Of a stretch of 64,000 nt of DNA, positions 10,369 to 21,132 are shown in pieces. This DNA comes from Alopecurus myosuroides (Eukaryota; Streptophyta; Magnoliopsida; Poales; Poaceae). Where the stretch lies: positions 109,752,263 through 109,816,262 of the forward strand of contig CM054059.1 in NCBI GenBank assembly GCA_028641055.1. The letters are read 5' to 3'. Both the position numbers and the translations under genes were made by a program. A model generated the notes under the pieces. The model was not told the origin of the DNA and did no database searches. It saw only the letters and a list, made by a program, of their open reading frames with translations. Within the stretch, counting starts at the first letter, position 1. Each line of letters opens with the position of its first letter.

Positions 10369-11948
10369 TGATATGTCTCCAACGTATCTATAATTTCTGA
10401 TGTTCCATGTTGATATTATGCCAATTTCTACATGTTTTCTCCCTTCTTAATAGCATTTTTACACGTTTTCTGGGACTATCCTATTAACAAGATGCCAAGT
10501 GCCAGTTCCCTGTTTTCTGCTGTTTTTTATTTCAGAAAAGTTGTTCTGAAAATATTCTCGGAATTGGACCCCACAAATCCCGAAGTTCCTATTTTCCCCG
10601 GAAGCATCCATAAGTCCGAAGAGGAGTCGAAGATGGGCACCAGGAGGCCCTCACCATAGCCAAGCGCGGCTCCCCCCTTGGCCGCACCTAGGGGTGGTGA
10701 GGCCACCCTGGTGGCCCACCGACGTCACCCTTTCGCCTATTTATTCCCCTCCGAAGGAAAACCCTAGGTACATGATAAAAAATCCCCGAAAAGTTCCGCA
10801 GCCGCCGTCATCGTCAACCCTAGATTAGGGGGGTTCTGAAGCTGTCTCCCGGCACCCTGCCGGGAAGGAGATATCACCCGAGGACTCTTCATCACCATGC
10901 TTTCCTCTGGAGTGATGCGTGAGTAGTTCATCCTTGGACAACGGGTCCATAGCAGTAGCTAGATGGTTTTCTTCTCCTCCTCTGCCTCAATGTTTAGATC
11001 TCGTGAGCTGCCTAACATGATCAAGATTATTCTTATGTAATTCTATGTACTGTGTTTGCTGGGATCCGATGAATATTGAACTTATGCCAAGTTGATTATA
11101 GTCTTTATTGCATATGTTATTTGTGATCTTACATGCTTTCCGTTGCTAGTGGTTGCTCTGGCCAAGTAGTTGCTAGTGACTCCAAGAGGGAGTATTTATG
11201 CTCGATAGTTGGTTCATGCCTCCTTTTCTCCTGTGCTCGAGTGACAGAAACGTGATGGGGGAGGATGTGTTGTTGCCACTAGGGAGAAAACAATGGTGTG
11301 AGTGCCCTCGTGCACAATCATTGCTTACATTACACACATTGCTTAATGCGATTATATGTTGCTTGCAACTTAATACCTAAGGGGGTTCGGATGATAACCT
11401 AAGGGTGGATTATTAGTCATAGATGCAGTTGGATTACGGTCTATGTATATTGTTGTAATGCCCGCACTAAATATCATAGTAGTCATCATGTCATGAATGT
11501 GCACTACGGTGCAACCTCTATTTGTCAATTACATAGTTGTAATCTGTTCACCCAGCATGCTATCTTTTATGGAGAGAGACCACTAGTGAACCTATGAACC
11601 TCGGTCCATTTTCCTACACTGTTAAACAAACCACTACAATTCCCTGCTTTCTTTACTTACTACAAGCATACACCATTTTCCACACTATACGTTTAATCTT
11701 TGTTTTTAGCAAGACCGGTGAGATTGACAAGTTCACTGTACCATTGGGACAAAGTATTTTAGTTGTGTTGTGTGCAGGTTCCGCGCTGTTGCTGACACCG
11801 GTGAGGCACCATCACCACCGTTAGTGGCATCAACCTTCCAAAGATGCTCTTTCTCCTACTGGATTGATAACCTTGGTTCTTAACTGAGGGAAATTCTTAC
11901 CGCTGCACTCATCACACCCTCCTCTTGGGGTTCCTAACACACCATCCA
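10369..11948 (+). repeat. LTR of gypsy-like TGATACGT family
   Basis: The roughly 1580-bp LTR runs from TGATATGTCTCC to CACACCATCCA. Blocks such as the GGGAGGATGTGTTGTTGCC segment near 11260 and the AACTGAGGGAAATTCTTACC segment near 11884 recur in the LTRs of the element at 39819-56328 in reverse orientation. Its right boundary was placed by that comparison. Confidence 0.75.
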
Positions 11949-12039
11949 TAGCAACAAGAATTTATGGCACCGTTGCCGGGGACTTAAAATTCATCATCAT
12001 CAAGAAGTCTCCCCGTCAAGGCACCATCAAGGTGTAGCA
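10369..12039 (+). mobile_element. single-LTR insertion of gypsy-like TGATACGT family with primer site
   Basis: The insertion is flanked by a perfect 5-bp duplication, CTAGC (10364-10368 and 12040-12044), and removing it restores the LINE frame. It holds one LTR (10369-11948, opening TGATATGTCTCC). Then follow a tRNA-Asp-like primer site TGGCACCGTTGCCGGGGAC (11965-11983) and 56 bp more, ending ...GGTGTAGCA. The LTR is colinear with the reverse complement of the LTR at 39819-41389. The absence of a second LTR despite an intact right-hand target duplication is odd. Confidence 0.8.
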
Positions 12040-12044
12040 CTAGC

Positions 12045-12157
12045 GACAGAGGTGTGAGATAGGGTGATCCTCCCCCTTTTGTTTAATTTGGCTACCTAGG
12101 GGCTTGCTAAACTGATTTCTCAAGCTCAAGAAGCTGGGCTGTTTGTTGGCTTAGTAC
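12045..12157 (+). pseudogene. LINE ORF2, fragment 2 (reverse transcriptase)
   Basis: A 113-bp remnant between two insertions reads GVR, stop, GDPPPFLFNLATWGLAKLIS. This matches the RQGDPLSPLLFNL region of plant LINE reverse transcriptase that should follow fragment 1. It ends in AGTAC, the target duplication of the next insertion, and continues at 31565. Confidence 0.8.
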
Positions 12158-13798
12158 TTATACGTTGGAAAGGTATCTATAATTTTTTATGCTCCATGCT
12201 TGTTTTCTATCCAGCACCCTTATGTTATTATCATGTTTTCACATGTTTCCCTTCGTTTTCAGGATAATTTCATCGACTAACCTATTAACAAGCTGCCCTA
12301 GGACACTTGTTGTTTTTCTATTTCAGAAAAGATCTAAAGAAAATATTCTCGGAAAGAGCTGAAAATGCACGGAAGATATTATTTACCTGGAACGAAGACG
12401 GAGTCCAAAGGAGACCTGGAGGGGAGCCAGGGGCCACCAGGTGGGTTCTAGGCGCCCCCTAGGCCGTGCTTGGTGGGCCCCTAGCTGCACTGGCCACCCC
12501 CACACGCCGCCTCTTCACCTATATAATACCTTTAACCCTGCAAACATCGGGGACGAAGTTATTTGCCATGAAACATACTGAGAGGCATTGTCACCTCGAA
12601 ATTCCAGTATAGGACTTCTGGAGTCCTGCTTCGGCACCCTGCCAGAGGGTGGAATCCTCACCGGAGACCTCTACATAGCCATGATCGCCTCTGGACTGAT
12701 GCGTGAGTAGTTCATCTCTGGATTACGGGTCCATAGCAGTAGCCAGATGGTTGTTCTCTCCCCTAAGCCTCCATGTTTAGAGTATCGTGGGCTGCCTCAC
12801 ATGATCGAGACCATCGTTATGTAATTTTGCATGTTGTGTTTGCTGGGATCTGATGAACCATGAGATTATGATTATTTTGTTCATGTCAATCTTAGATGCT
12901 TCACTTATATTTGTCTAGATTTTTATTATTTTCTTGCAATGCTCTCTGGTGTTTATGATTACCTTGGCCACGTAGTTGTTTTCACCTCCAAGACAGGATT
13001 TATATGCTAGATAGTGGGTGCCTGCGCTTGAGTGATAGAAAATGCGCGGGGGGGGGGGGGGGGGAGGATGTATTGTTGCCACTAGGGAGAAAATAAAGGT
13101 GCTCTTGTCTATGGATGAGAACCACTTCTTACATTATGTATTGTTCTTAACGCATTTGTCTGTTGCACACATAGCAATCACTTTGTTGTTGCAACTTAAT
13201 ACCAAGGGATTTGCTGGAAAGCTTTCTTAAGGTGGACTTTTAGATATGGATGCATATTGGATAGCAGTCCATATGCCTTGACATAATTCCTACAATGTTA
13301 GAAACCGTGAACTATATCTCATCATAATAGTAGTGTTATACGTTCATGATTTGTCAATTGTGCATCTCTAATTTGTTCACCCAGCATGTTTGTTTTATTT
13401 GGAGAGATGCCACTAGTGAACCTATGGCCTCCGGTCCTATTTTCCTCACATTTTCAACCTTCTTTTAAACACTTTTCATCACTATTTTCTTGCAGTGCCA
13501 TTTTTACTTCTATTACTTTTTAAGACTCTATACGTTTAATTCTCATGTTTTCAGCAAGACCGTAAGATTGACAACCTTATAGAAAGTTGGGGCAAAGAGA
13601 GAGTTTGTGCTTGTGTGCAGATTCCATGCTTGGTCAACATCAATAAACGACACCGTAGATACAAGTAAACTTCTTCAAGACTACGAAGTACTACTGGTTT
13701 GATAAACTCTGGTTCCACACTGGGGGAAAATCTACACTAGACTACATCATACCTTCTGCTTGGGGTCTCCCAACGAGCGCGTGATCATGTCAGCATCA
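12158..13798 (+). repeat. 5' LTR of the gypsy-like element 12158-31564
   Basis: 1641 bp ending GTCAGCATCA. The first bases are TTATACGTTGG where the partner LTR has TGATACGTTGC, so the terminal TG has mutated to TT. A TATA box (TATATAAT) lies at 12520-12527. A run of 17 G at 13048-13064 replaces a much shorter G run in the 3' LTR. Confidence 0.85.
12520..12527 (+). promoter_or_regulatory. TATA box of gypsy-like LTR
   Basis: TATATAAT in CACCTATATAATACC, 360 bp into the LTR. The 3' LTR copy has the same motif at about 22338. Confidence 0.6.
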
Positions 13799-13809
13799 AA
13801 TACTTTTTC

Positions 13810-13828
13810 TGGCACCGTTGCCAGGGAC
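13810..13828 (+). other. primer binding site (tRNA-Asp-like)
   Basis: TGGCACCGTTGCCAGGGAC begins 11 bp after the 5' LTR. It resembles the complement of the tRNA-Asp 3' end, the usual primer of many plant gypsy elements. One base differs from the version at 11965. Confidence 0.7.
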
Positions 13829-14053
13829 TTCTATCCCGCTGCAAGGGGAGTCTCACACTTCCTATCTCTTTATTTTGTTTTATTCTTTCTTAGTTTACTT
13901 TTGTTTAGTCTTGTTTTCTCATTATGAAAAACCCAAACAAAAAAATAGTTCTCTAGTTTCTAGTCTTTTACTTGTTTTGTCAGTCTGTTCTTTCTTTTAT
14001 GACTACCAATTGTTAATTTCTTTGAAACTAGATCTCATTGACAAGGTGGTTTC

Positions 14054-15173
14054 ATGGAAGATCAACAAAAATATTATAAGGAATACCGCTTGTCTCAAAA
14101 AGGGAAACATTTATGGATACTTAAAAATAAAATGGACAGCTATGCTAGAAACTTGTGCTCTATATATGATGTATCTCATTATTGTGACAAAACTTGTTGC
14201 TATATGTGTTTTAAACACCTTCCTGTCCAATGTGCTAGTAATCCTATTGTCACTATATATTCTTATGTCATGGGAAACTATGTTTTTATGATGTGGAACA
14301 AATTGAAGAATTTATTCTTTGGAGAAGTGCTATTGAAACCGCCTTTTTGCTTGAAAATTATGATGATGCTCCTCACAAATCCGAGATTGTTGCTATACTA
14401 AAATTTTGCTGTGAGAATTACCAAAATAAAAATGGTTATATTATGAGATATATTAAAACTTATCATTCTCCAAGGGAAGATACTAATGCCTTGCAAGAGC
14501 TTATGGAAGAAGAAATTGCTAAAACTGGAATCTCATTGGATGAAAAAGAGGAGGAGAGTGACGGAAAAAGGAGGAAAAATGGATTAGCTACCCATGTCTA
14601 CCTTATAATGAGAGTAACTTTCTAACTCATGTTATAGGTACTTTATTTGATTTCCCTACATTCTTACCAAAGTAGGATGAGTGCTATATTAATGAATGTG
14701 ATGATCCTATTGATTCTTTTGAAATATCCCTTTTTGATGAAATTGATGCTTGTTATACTTCTGACCATGATGTCCCTATGAATGAATTTTTTTAGAATGA
14801 TTTTGCTACTGTTATTTATGATAATCCATGTTACTTTGATAAATCTTATGAAAATCCTCTTTTCCTACTACTATTGATATACATGATAATTAGGATGTTC
14901 GCTTAGAAAATTTATATGATAATGCTCTAGATGACGGTCCAATATTACTTGATGTTATAAATTATAATGCTATTAAAAATGGGATCTGGGAGGTCTTGAC
15001 TTTAGCTATAAGGATTCCCATACCTTTAGAGAGTGATCATTCATCTTGTTTTAATATTTCAAAAAGTGGGTTGGAAGAGCAATTTACTTATACTTATTGG
15101 GCACCTGCCTCTGCTTGTTATCTAACTTTCATTAGTTTCCCAATTTTTAATTTGAGCAACATGAGTTTTTTCT
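14054..15173 (+). pseudogene. unrecognised decayed ORF of the gypsy-like element
   Basis: A chain of reading frames starts MEDQQKYYKEYRLSQKGKH at 14054. It shifts frame near 14287 (one base lost before the EQIEEFILWRSAIE segment) and again near 14622. It then runs with internal stops through FDEIDACYTSDHDVPMNEFF (about 14724-14790) to about 15173. The first third contains a cysteine and histidine cluster (HYCDKTCCYMCFKH). I do not recognise a domain. It stands where gag should be, but no retrotransposon gag motif or CCHC knuckle is visible. Its role in the element is unknown. Confidence 0.55.
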
Positions 15174-15998
15174 AAAAAACTCATCTTTACCGAATGTTCT
15201 GTTTCGACAGATTTCTGCCAATATTTGAATTTGCATCTTAATTAATCTCTTTCTTTTGGTATTCTTTTGAGGGTAAGAGCTTTAAAATAAAGTGTGACGG
15301 ATCTGATGTTTTAAATTGAGTGTTAGACATGTGTTGAAACTGAACCAAATGGATTTATTATTGTTATTCAGTAACATTGCTAATCAAGATTGTGAGAAGT
15401 TTTAGGTGGAGGAAGTTTTCAACTTTAGCGAAAGAAGTATAATGTGATGAGATGAATGATGGAAAAAACATCAAGCTTGGGGATTCCCATGTCACCGCAA
15501 TACATATCCGAGAAGTACAAGCGTCAAAACTTGGGGATGACCAAGGAACCCTCTTCTTCATCAACAAAAAATATCAGGTTTCTTTCATAACACTATATTT
15601 TTATTGCTTCATTTTGTCAAAGCTTGGAGCGTCATTTTATTTTTCTTTCAGTTTGTTTTGTTTTATTTTCTATAATAAATGGTTGGACCCTATCATATTT
15701 TAGTTTGAGAGAGACATGCTCCGTTTTCATTGCCTACAAAAACTCTAGGTTTCACTCTTATTATTCTTTGAGTGTTCAGTTTTGTAGTACTACGTTTAGC
15801 TCTCTTTTTTCACACTTATTTTGTTCAGAGTTTTTGTTTTGATTCAGATATATATGATTGTATCTCTGGTATTTGATGATTATTTTATTTTAGATTTGTT
15901 TCAAATAAGTTAATTGGTGTTGGAAAAGAGTAAAATGTTCCGTGCTTATAGTGGTGCAAAAGGAAGCTTGTATTGACTGTGGTATAGACTTTGGCATG
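15174..15998 (+). other. noncoding interior of the gypsy-like element, upstream part
   Basis: AT-rich sequence with no believable gene. It runs up to the junction with the Tat-lineage fragment. I place the junction at about 15998 because GGCATG before it and TGTGTGCTTAG after 19774 read as one continuous stretch of the host element. The boundary is inferred. Confidence 0.5.
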
Positions 15999-18163
15999 TC
16001 CTCTTGTCCGGCAGCGTCTGTGGCTGGCTGCTCAGGTTCGGCTTCTTGCCGCTCGACGGCGGCGTCGTGGTGCATCTCTGCATCTTGATCTTGGTTCCCC
16101 TCGGCGGTGTCGGCCGGAGGGGAAGGTGGCCTCTCTTGATGAGCAGTGCCCTGCGCCTCCTGTTCGGCGCGGGATCGTTGCTCTGTGTCAGTGACTTGGG
16201 CGTCAGTACCCTCTGTTGATGCATTGGCGGCATTGTTCTCGTCGCCATCGAGGTCGATCAACTTGTCGACATCGATGGCAGTCTTCTTCTGAGTCTCGCT
16301 GGATGCAAGAGCGGCATCCGCGTTCAAGGGGGCTCTGAAAAGGAAATTGGAATCAAAGATAAGAAAAGGGCAGAGGAAAACAAGAGAAAACAGTGAAGGA
16401 AAAGGATTGGGAGTCAACCGAGAAGAACAAAGCAAACTGAAACATGCAACCGAGAAGAAACTTACGTTGTGGTGGAGGGAATTGTTCGTCTCGTTCTCTT
16501 CACGACCGATTTCTTAGTCGTCTTCTCGGTCGCCTTCTTCTTCTTGGCGGGGGGCTCTAGCGCGCCGCTGCCAGTCCGCTTGCGGGTAGCGGGTGCGGCA
16601 ACTGAGAGAGGATTGGCCTCAAGGGCTCTCTCGCCTTCATCCTCATCATCATCCTCAGCATCTGCAGCATCCGTGAAGTAAAGAGGAAGAAAAACACTTC
16701 AGAAACAGCAGGCAAAGGGCTTGTGCTTTTCGCAGAGAGAAAGCGTGAACTCAGTTACCTTCTAACTCATCCTCGGACCAGTCGCGGAGAGACGTTTCAG
16801 CAGGCTGCTTCTCGGTCGAGGGGGAGTGAGGAAGATTGATCTGATCCACGGTCTCGAGGGAGGCCTGGTCATCTTCTTCTCGGTCATCTGACCAATTAGC
16901 CTCAAAGCACGCAAAGCTTTCAGCTAGCTGGCGGTCAAGGATCTGGAGAAAGAGAGAAACATGGCAAGTTAGCCGAGTAACGAGGAAGCATTCTACTCGG
17001 AGGGGCGTGCAAACACAAAGCACACTAAGCCTAGGGAAATTCGCTAAGTATCCTACTCGGCAAGGCGTGCAAACAACAAGCATATTGAGCCTAAGTATTT
17101 CTCCTAAGTATTCTACTCGACAAGGCGTGCAAACATCAAGCATACTAAGCCTAGGCAGTTCGATAGAATAATCTACTCGGTGCAGAAGGCAATTGCTAGT
17201 CGCAGCCAAGAGAGAAGATTTTCTAGTCGGATGGCATATGTTGAGAGCGGGATAAGGAGAACGTACCCGGGGGATCGGCTTCGTGCGACTGAAAGGGGTG
17301 AAGCCGTACTCCCAGTCGTCGGGGAGGCTCGTGGTCAGAATAGACCTTGCGTGATCGGCGACCTCCGCGTCGCTGAGCTCGAGTGTGGTCGTGCGGGTGC
17401 AGTCGCGAGGGCCTCCCAGATAGCACATTGGATGGACGCGCCGCTGCAGCGGCAGCACGCGATTCTTGATCCAGCAAGCGACGGGATCGTCGCTCCTAAG
17501 CCCTTGGCCGATGAGGTAGGCGAGCTGCTCCTCCATCTGTATCGCGTTGCGGTCGTTGGAGGGCTTCGTCTTCCAATTCTGCCCGGTTGGAGCTCGGTTG
17601 CTCCACGCGGGCAGATTGATGCGATCCGCTATCGGTCCCCCTTCCGTGGCGGGGATGTTCTTGACGTACAGAAAGGATTTCTGCCACATGCGGACGGAAT
17701 CCAACCCCTTGATGCGAGGATGGTTGGTTCCCACCCGCTGCAGCATCATGGCGCTGCCGGTGTCGGTTACCCGACTGCTACCGGCCGCGCCGTCCTTTTT
17801 CCCCTTACTCTGCTGACGGAGGTGAAAGTATTTCAGCCAAGTCTCCACCGTGGGGCGGACGCCTAGAAAGGCCTCGCACACCACGGTGTGATAGGCTAGG
17901 AAGACAATGGCGTTTGGTGGGAGGTGGTGCATCTGGACACCGAAGTGATCCAGGAACGAGCGCAGGAAGTCCGATGCCGGCAAGCCGAATCCTCGCGCGA
18001 AGTGCGCGAGGAAAACGACATGCTCGCCCTCCCGCGGGGCCGGAACGAGCTCGCCGTCGGACGGCCGGCACTGAACACCGGGAGGAACCCTCCGGGTGTT
18101 CACGAGCCAGGCGCCGTCATCGACGGTGACGTGCGAACCAGCCCAGCCGGCGCGAGCAGCCAT
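15999..18163 (-). pseudogene. antisense extra ORF with 'putative gypsy type transposon' domain, four exons, 3' truncated
   Basis: The ATG at 18163 opens a 299-codon exon (18163-17267). Its region from EHVVFLAHFARGFGLPASDF to GVRPTVETW matches the plant 'putative gypsy type transposon' domain (Pfam Transposase_28), as I recognise it. Good splice signals join four exons: donor CGG|GTACGT at 17267, acceptor CTCCAG at 16942, exon 2 to 16759 (donor GTAACT), exon 3 from 16661 to 16466 (donor GTAAGT), and exon 4 from 16334. Phases agree throughout. Exon 2 is acidic; exon 3 is acidic, then lysine- and arginine-rich with a KKKK stretch like a nuclear localisation signal; exon 4 is acidic. The last exon runs into the truncation near 15999. 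Its function in Tat elements is unknown. Confidence 0.72.
16988..17180. repeat. 60-bp tandem repeats inside intron 1 of the antisense ORF
   Basis: CTACTCGG...AAGGCGTGCAAAC recurs with the landmark GGCGTGC at 17004, 17064 and 17124 and a fourth partial unit at about 17171, an exact 60-bp period. Because 60 is divisible by three and the intron happens to be open, the unspliced frame shows a spurious 20-residue repeat (VCTPCRVEYL). Confidence 0.85.
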
Positions 18164-18867
18164 GGCAAGGGGTGAACGGATGGTGGAGAGTTGGAAAGAT
18201 TGAGTGGAGGAAACGATTCCGCAGCGGCGCAAGGAGTTGCGCGGCGGCGGAGAGCTCTGCGGCGAAAAGGAAACAGGGCAGGGAAAAGGGAAAGTACGGA
18301 GGAGGAAGAAGGGGAAGTTACCGGTGGGGGTATTTATACCCTCGCCTCAGGCTACCGTTACCATCGGGGTAGTGGGATCAATCGTGGCCATGATTCCCGT
18401 GTGGTGGGGCCTGTGGCCGGATAGAAACGCACGCAAGCGCGGAACGCGCGCGTAACGGCCACAGTTGGTCCCACGATCAGATCGTGGGATATTACTGCGC
18501 TTGATGGGACATGATGAGCCTGTGGGCCCGCTCCGTGAAAACTGGGCGCGTGGCACGTCGTGTCCTGGGCAACGAGACGTCGGGGTCGCGGATGCTTGGC
18601 ACGTGTCCAGTTGCGACACGGAAGGCTGGATTGTGCTCTGCGCTGCAGAGGCACTAGCGGAGAAATTCTCTAAGTCTTTTTACTCGGTTACAGAGTAGAA
18701 AGCAAGTGCTATTCGGAAGACAGGAAACTCAAGGTACTTTCTAGAGTACTACTCGGAGGTCTTTTACTCGGCATCTTGAGGTTCAAGGGCTGTGTTGCAA
18801 AGATTGGTTTTAAGCTGGCAGAGCCTAGTGAACGGGTTCGCAAGACTCAACCAGCTTCGGGGACTGC

Positions 18868-19774
18868 TGTCGGGGGGTTACCCCCGAGTAGGGTAAAGGC
18901 ACGTGGTAAAGGCGACTGTCAGGAGAGAGGTTTGGTCGAGTAGCCGCCTACCCGGTACTTGCTACCCGGTCGACTGATACTCGGTTTCACCTCAAGATGA
19001 CCAGAAGGAAGAATCAATCAAATTCTGTCCGGTCGAGTAGAAGAGTTGGCCCGAGTAAAATTGGCGGGAACCTACTCGGGCCAGAAAGTCAAAGGAGCCG
19101 TTCTGACACAGGATCCCGCATATCCTGGGTCCGTACTTGGCAGTATTCGAACTACTGTTCATCTGGGACCGGCCTGCCTGACAGTGACAGCATGGAAGCA
19201 GGCCGTCGCAGGATAAGGGGGCCCTACTCTGTGTTTGGCACAGTGATACCAGTCTGTCCCCTTGTTTTGCCCAACGACTTTCCAGATGCAGCCAAGATTA
19301 GGAACCAAAGGTGTCAGCGGGAACCCGGAAGAAGGACGATGTGCACACTATGTCGACACTTGTCTAGATTTGGACGTATCCGGCTGGGCACCAGGTATAT
19401 AAGGTGCCCCGCCGCCTCCTGCGTGGGGCATTGCATAGAGCATTCGATAGATCGCGCAAGGGATCGCATGCTAGAGCACCTTGTGACCTAATTCTTGACC
19501 TAGTTCATCACTTAGAGAGGAGGGCGGCTACTCGGTAGCAAGAACATTGTACTGTGGCTACTCGGTGAGACACCAGAATACATAGAGAAAGGCAGGAGTA
19601 GGGGTTTTACCTCCTCACGAGGGCCCTGAACCTGGGTAGATCGTGTTGTTTGCAGTGTTTACTTCGTACCTCACGCGGCTACTCGTCGCGTGATCCCTCC
19701 CCGAGCACCTCCAGCGTCCTTCGTCCCCACATCTTTAGCCATCCCATGGCATCTGCCGTGACACCACCACGACA
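18868..19774 (+). repeat. 3' LTR of Tat-lineage element
   Basis: The 907-bp LTR opens TGTCGGGGGGTTACCCCCG and closes CACCACGACA, giving TGTCG/CGACA inverted ends. It has a TATA box TATATAAG at 19396-19403 and several TACTCGG or CGAGTAG motifs. It is the only LTR of this element in the window. Confidence 0.75.
19396..19403 (+). promoter_or_regulatory. TATA box of Tat LTR
   Basis: TATATAAG in CCAGGTATATAAGGTGCC, mid-LTR, followed by a GC-rich leader. Confidence 0.6.
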
Positions 19775-21132
19775 TGTGTGCTTAGTTATTTATGATGTAT
19801 CATTACTAGTCTCAAATAGATGAGAGCACTTAATGTGCCATTGAATTTAATCATGTGTTGTTTCTTCATATTGAAGCATGGTACTGTGGTATTCTCTTTT
19901 AAATGCTTTACTTGGAATTGACTTGGTGCATCCTCACACCATGTTATGACTATAAACAAAGTCACCTCTAGTCTTGATGATCATTTACTTTTTTACTTGT
20001 AATATCACTTCATGCTTTGATTAATGATGTTTTGTCTCTATGCATGATTATGGTCGTTATTACTCTCTTAGTTGGTCGCTCCCAGTCTTTTGCTAGCCTT
20101 TACTATACTGAGTATGAGCTCTACTCGTGCATCCAACTCCCAAAAGCCAATGTTTGCCAAATTTGTCCACCATACCTACCTATATGTGGCATTTCACCGT
20201 CACTCCAAGTAAATTTCTCACGCGCTACCTTTAAACCTTCATAATTATTAACCTATTTTGTGTTCATGTTTTAACCCATGAGGAAGTATTGAATGATTTA
20301 TCATAGTTTTATGTTTGATGGCTTCACACCTGACTAGCATGAATATTGTGCTAGTACTTAATTTTGCAAAAAGAGCAGGCAGCTGGGTCCTAGCCCAAAC
20401 TAAGCTACAACAATAACAATAAAATCTCCTCACGGTATGGAATTGAGAAATCATGAACTTAGCTTGTGCAAACAAAGAGATAGGGGAATGTTATGATTCT
20501 CCTATTGGAGCCGCTCGTGAAGACATTAAACATGAAAAGATGATAGATCATTTGCTAGCATTCTTTGACATAGACATACACCTCTCTCAAAATTTGTTTT
20601 CAATCTCTGATTTATTAAATAATAAGATCTAGCACATGAGAAATCCCTGCTTGCCTCTGTGAAGGGCCTTTCTTTTAGTTTTATGTCGAGTCTTCATCTT
20701 CTTATTTTATGCACCAATTTAGAGAGCATAGTTGTCATTCTGGGTATAATGTGCATAGTCCCAAAATTTATTATTGATTGATTCATGATTGTGGTATTGC
20801 TTGTTTTTAAATTATTTGTATCTACTCACTATTTAAACTTTGAAAGTATCCTGGCATTTATGTTTTGATATTCCACGAAGGACAAGCGGGATACCATGTT
20901 ATTATGTTTTTGTTTATGATTAAAACAAACTTATCACTTTCAATGTTTAATTATTTATTGTCTTTTGTTTGTGTTACTTTTTATGTGCAACATGGTTGCT
21001 AAGTTTACATTTGTTAAAATAATATTTATCATGCCTTTGTTAAAGTACTTTGATCTCAGCTTGCAATGCTTCTACACAACATTGATCAAGATTTGTGTTG
21101 GCTTCTTGTCACCTCAAAAATTATTTTGTTAG
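19775..21132 (+). other. noncoding 3' interior of gypsy-like element, conserved with two other elements
   Basis: No gene is visible. Segments such as TCTATGCATGATTATGG and GTCGCTCCCAGTCTTTTGC (about 20036-20095) recur in reverse complement at about 42560-42620 and, more loosely, at about 62460-62520. Those are the corresponding 3' regions of two other gypsy-type elements in this window. Confidence 0.65.

Larger units (their letters stand above)
15999..19774 (+). mobile_element. 3' fragment of a Tat-lineage Ty3/gypsy element (antisense ORF plus 3' LTR)
   Basis: A polypurine tract (AGCTTCGGGGACTGC, 18853-18867) followed by an LTR opening TGTCGGGGGG places the element in plus orientation. The gene upstream of it is antisense. 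An antisense extra ORF between pol and the 3' LTR is a known feature of the Tat lineage (Grande, Retand and relatives). Everything 5' of the antisense gene's last exon, including pol, is gone. The element is thus 5'-truncated rather than a full nested insertion, and no convincing target duplication pairs with the right flank. Confidence 0.72.

Noticed and set aside
16751..18232. Single 493-codon uninterrupted gene
   Set aside because: The middle (about 17266-16943) is a 60-bp repeat with strong splice borders at both ends, better explained as an intron that happens to be open.
15999..19774. Full nested Tat element
   Set aside because: Only one LTR and an antisense gene are present. No 5' LTR, primer site or pol was found upstream, so it is a 5'-truncated fragment.
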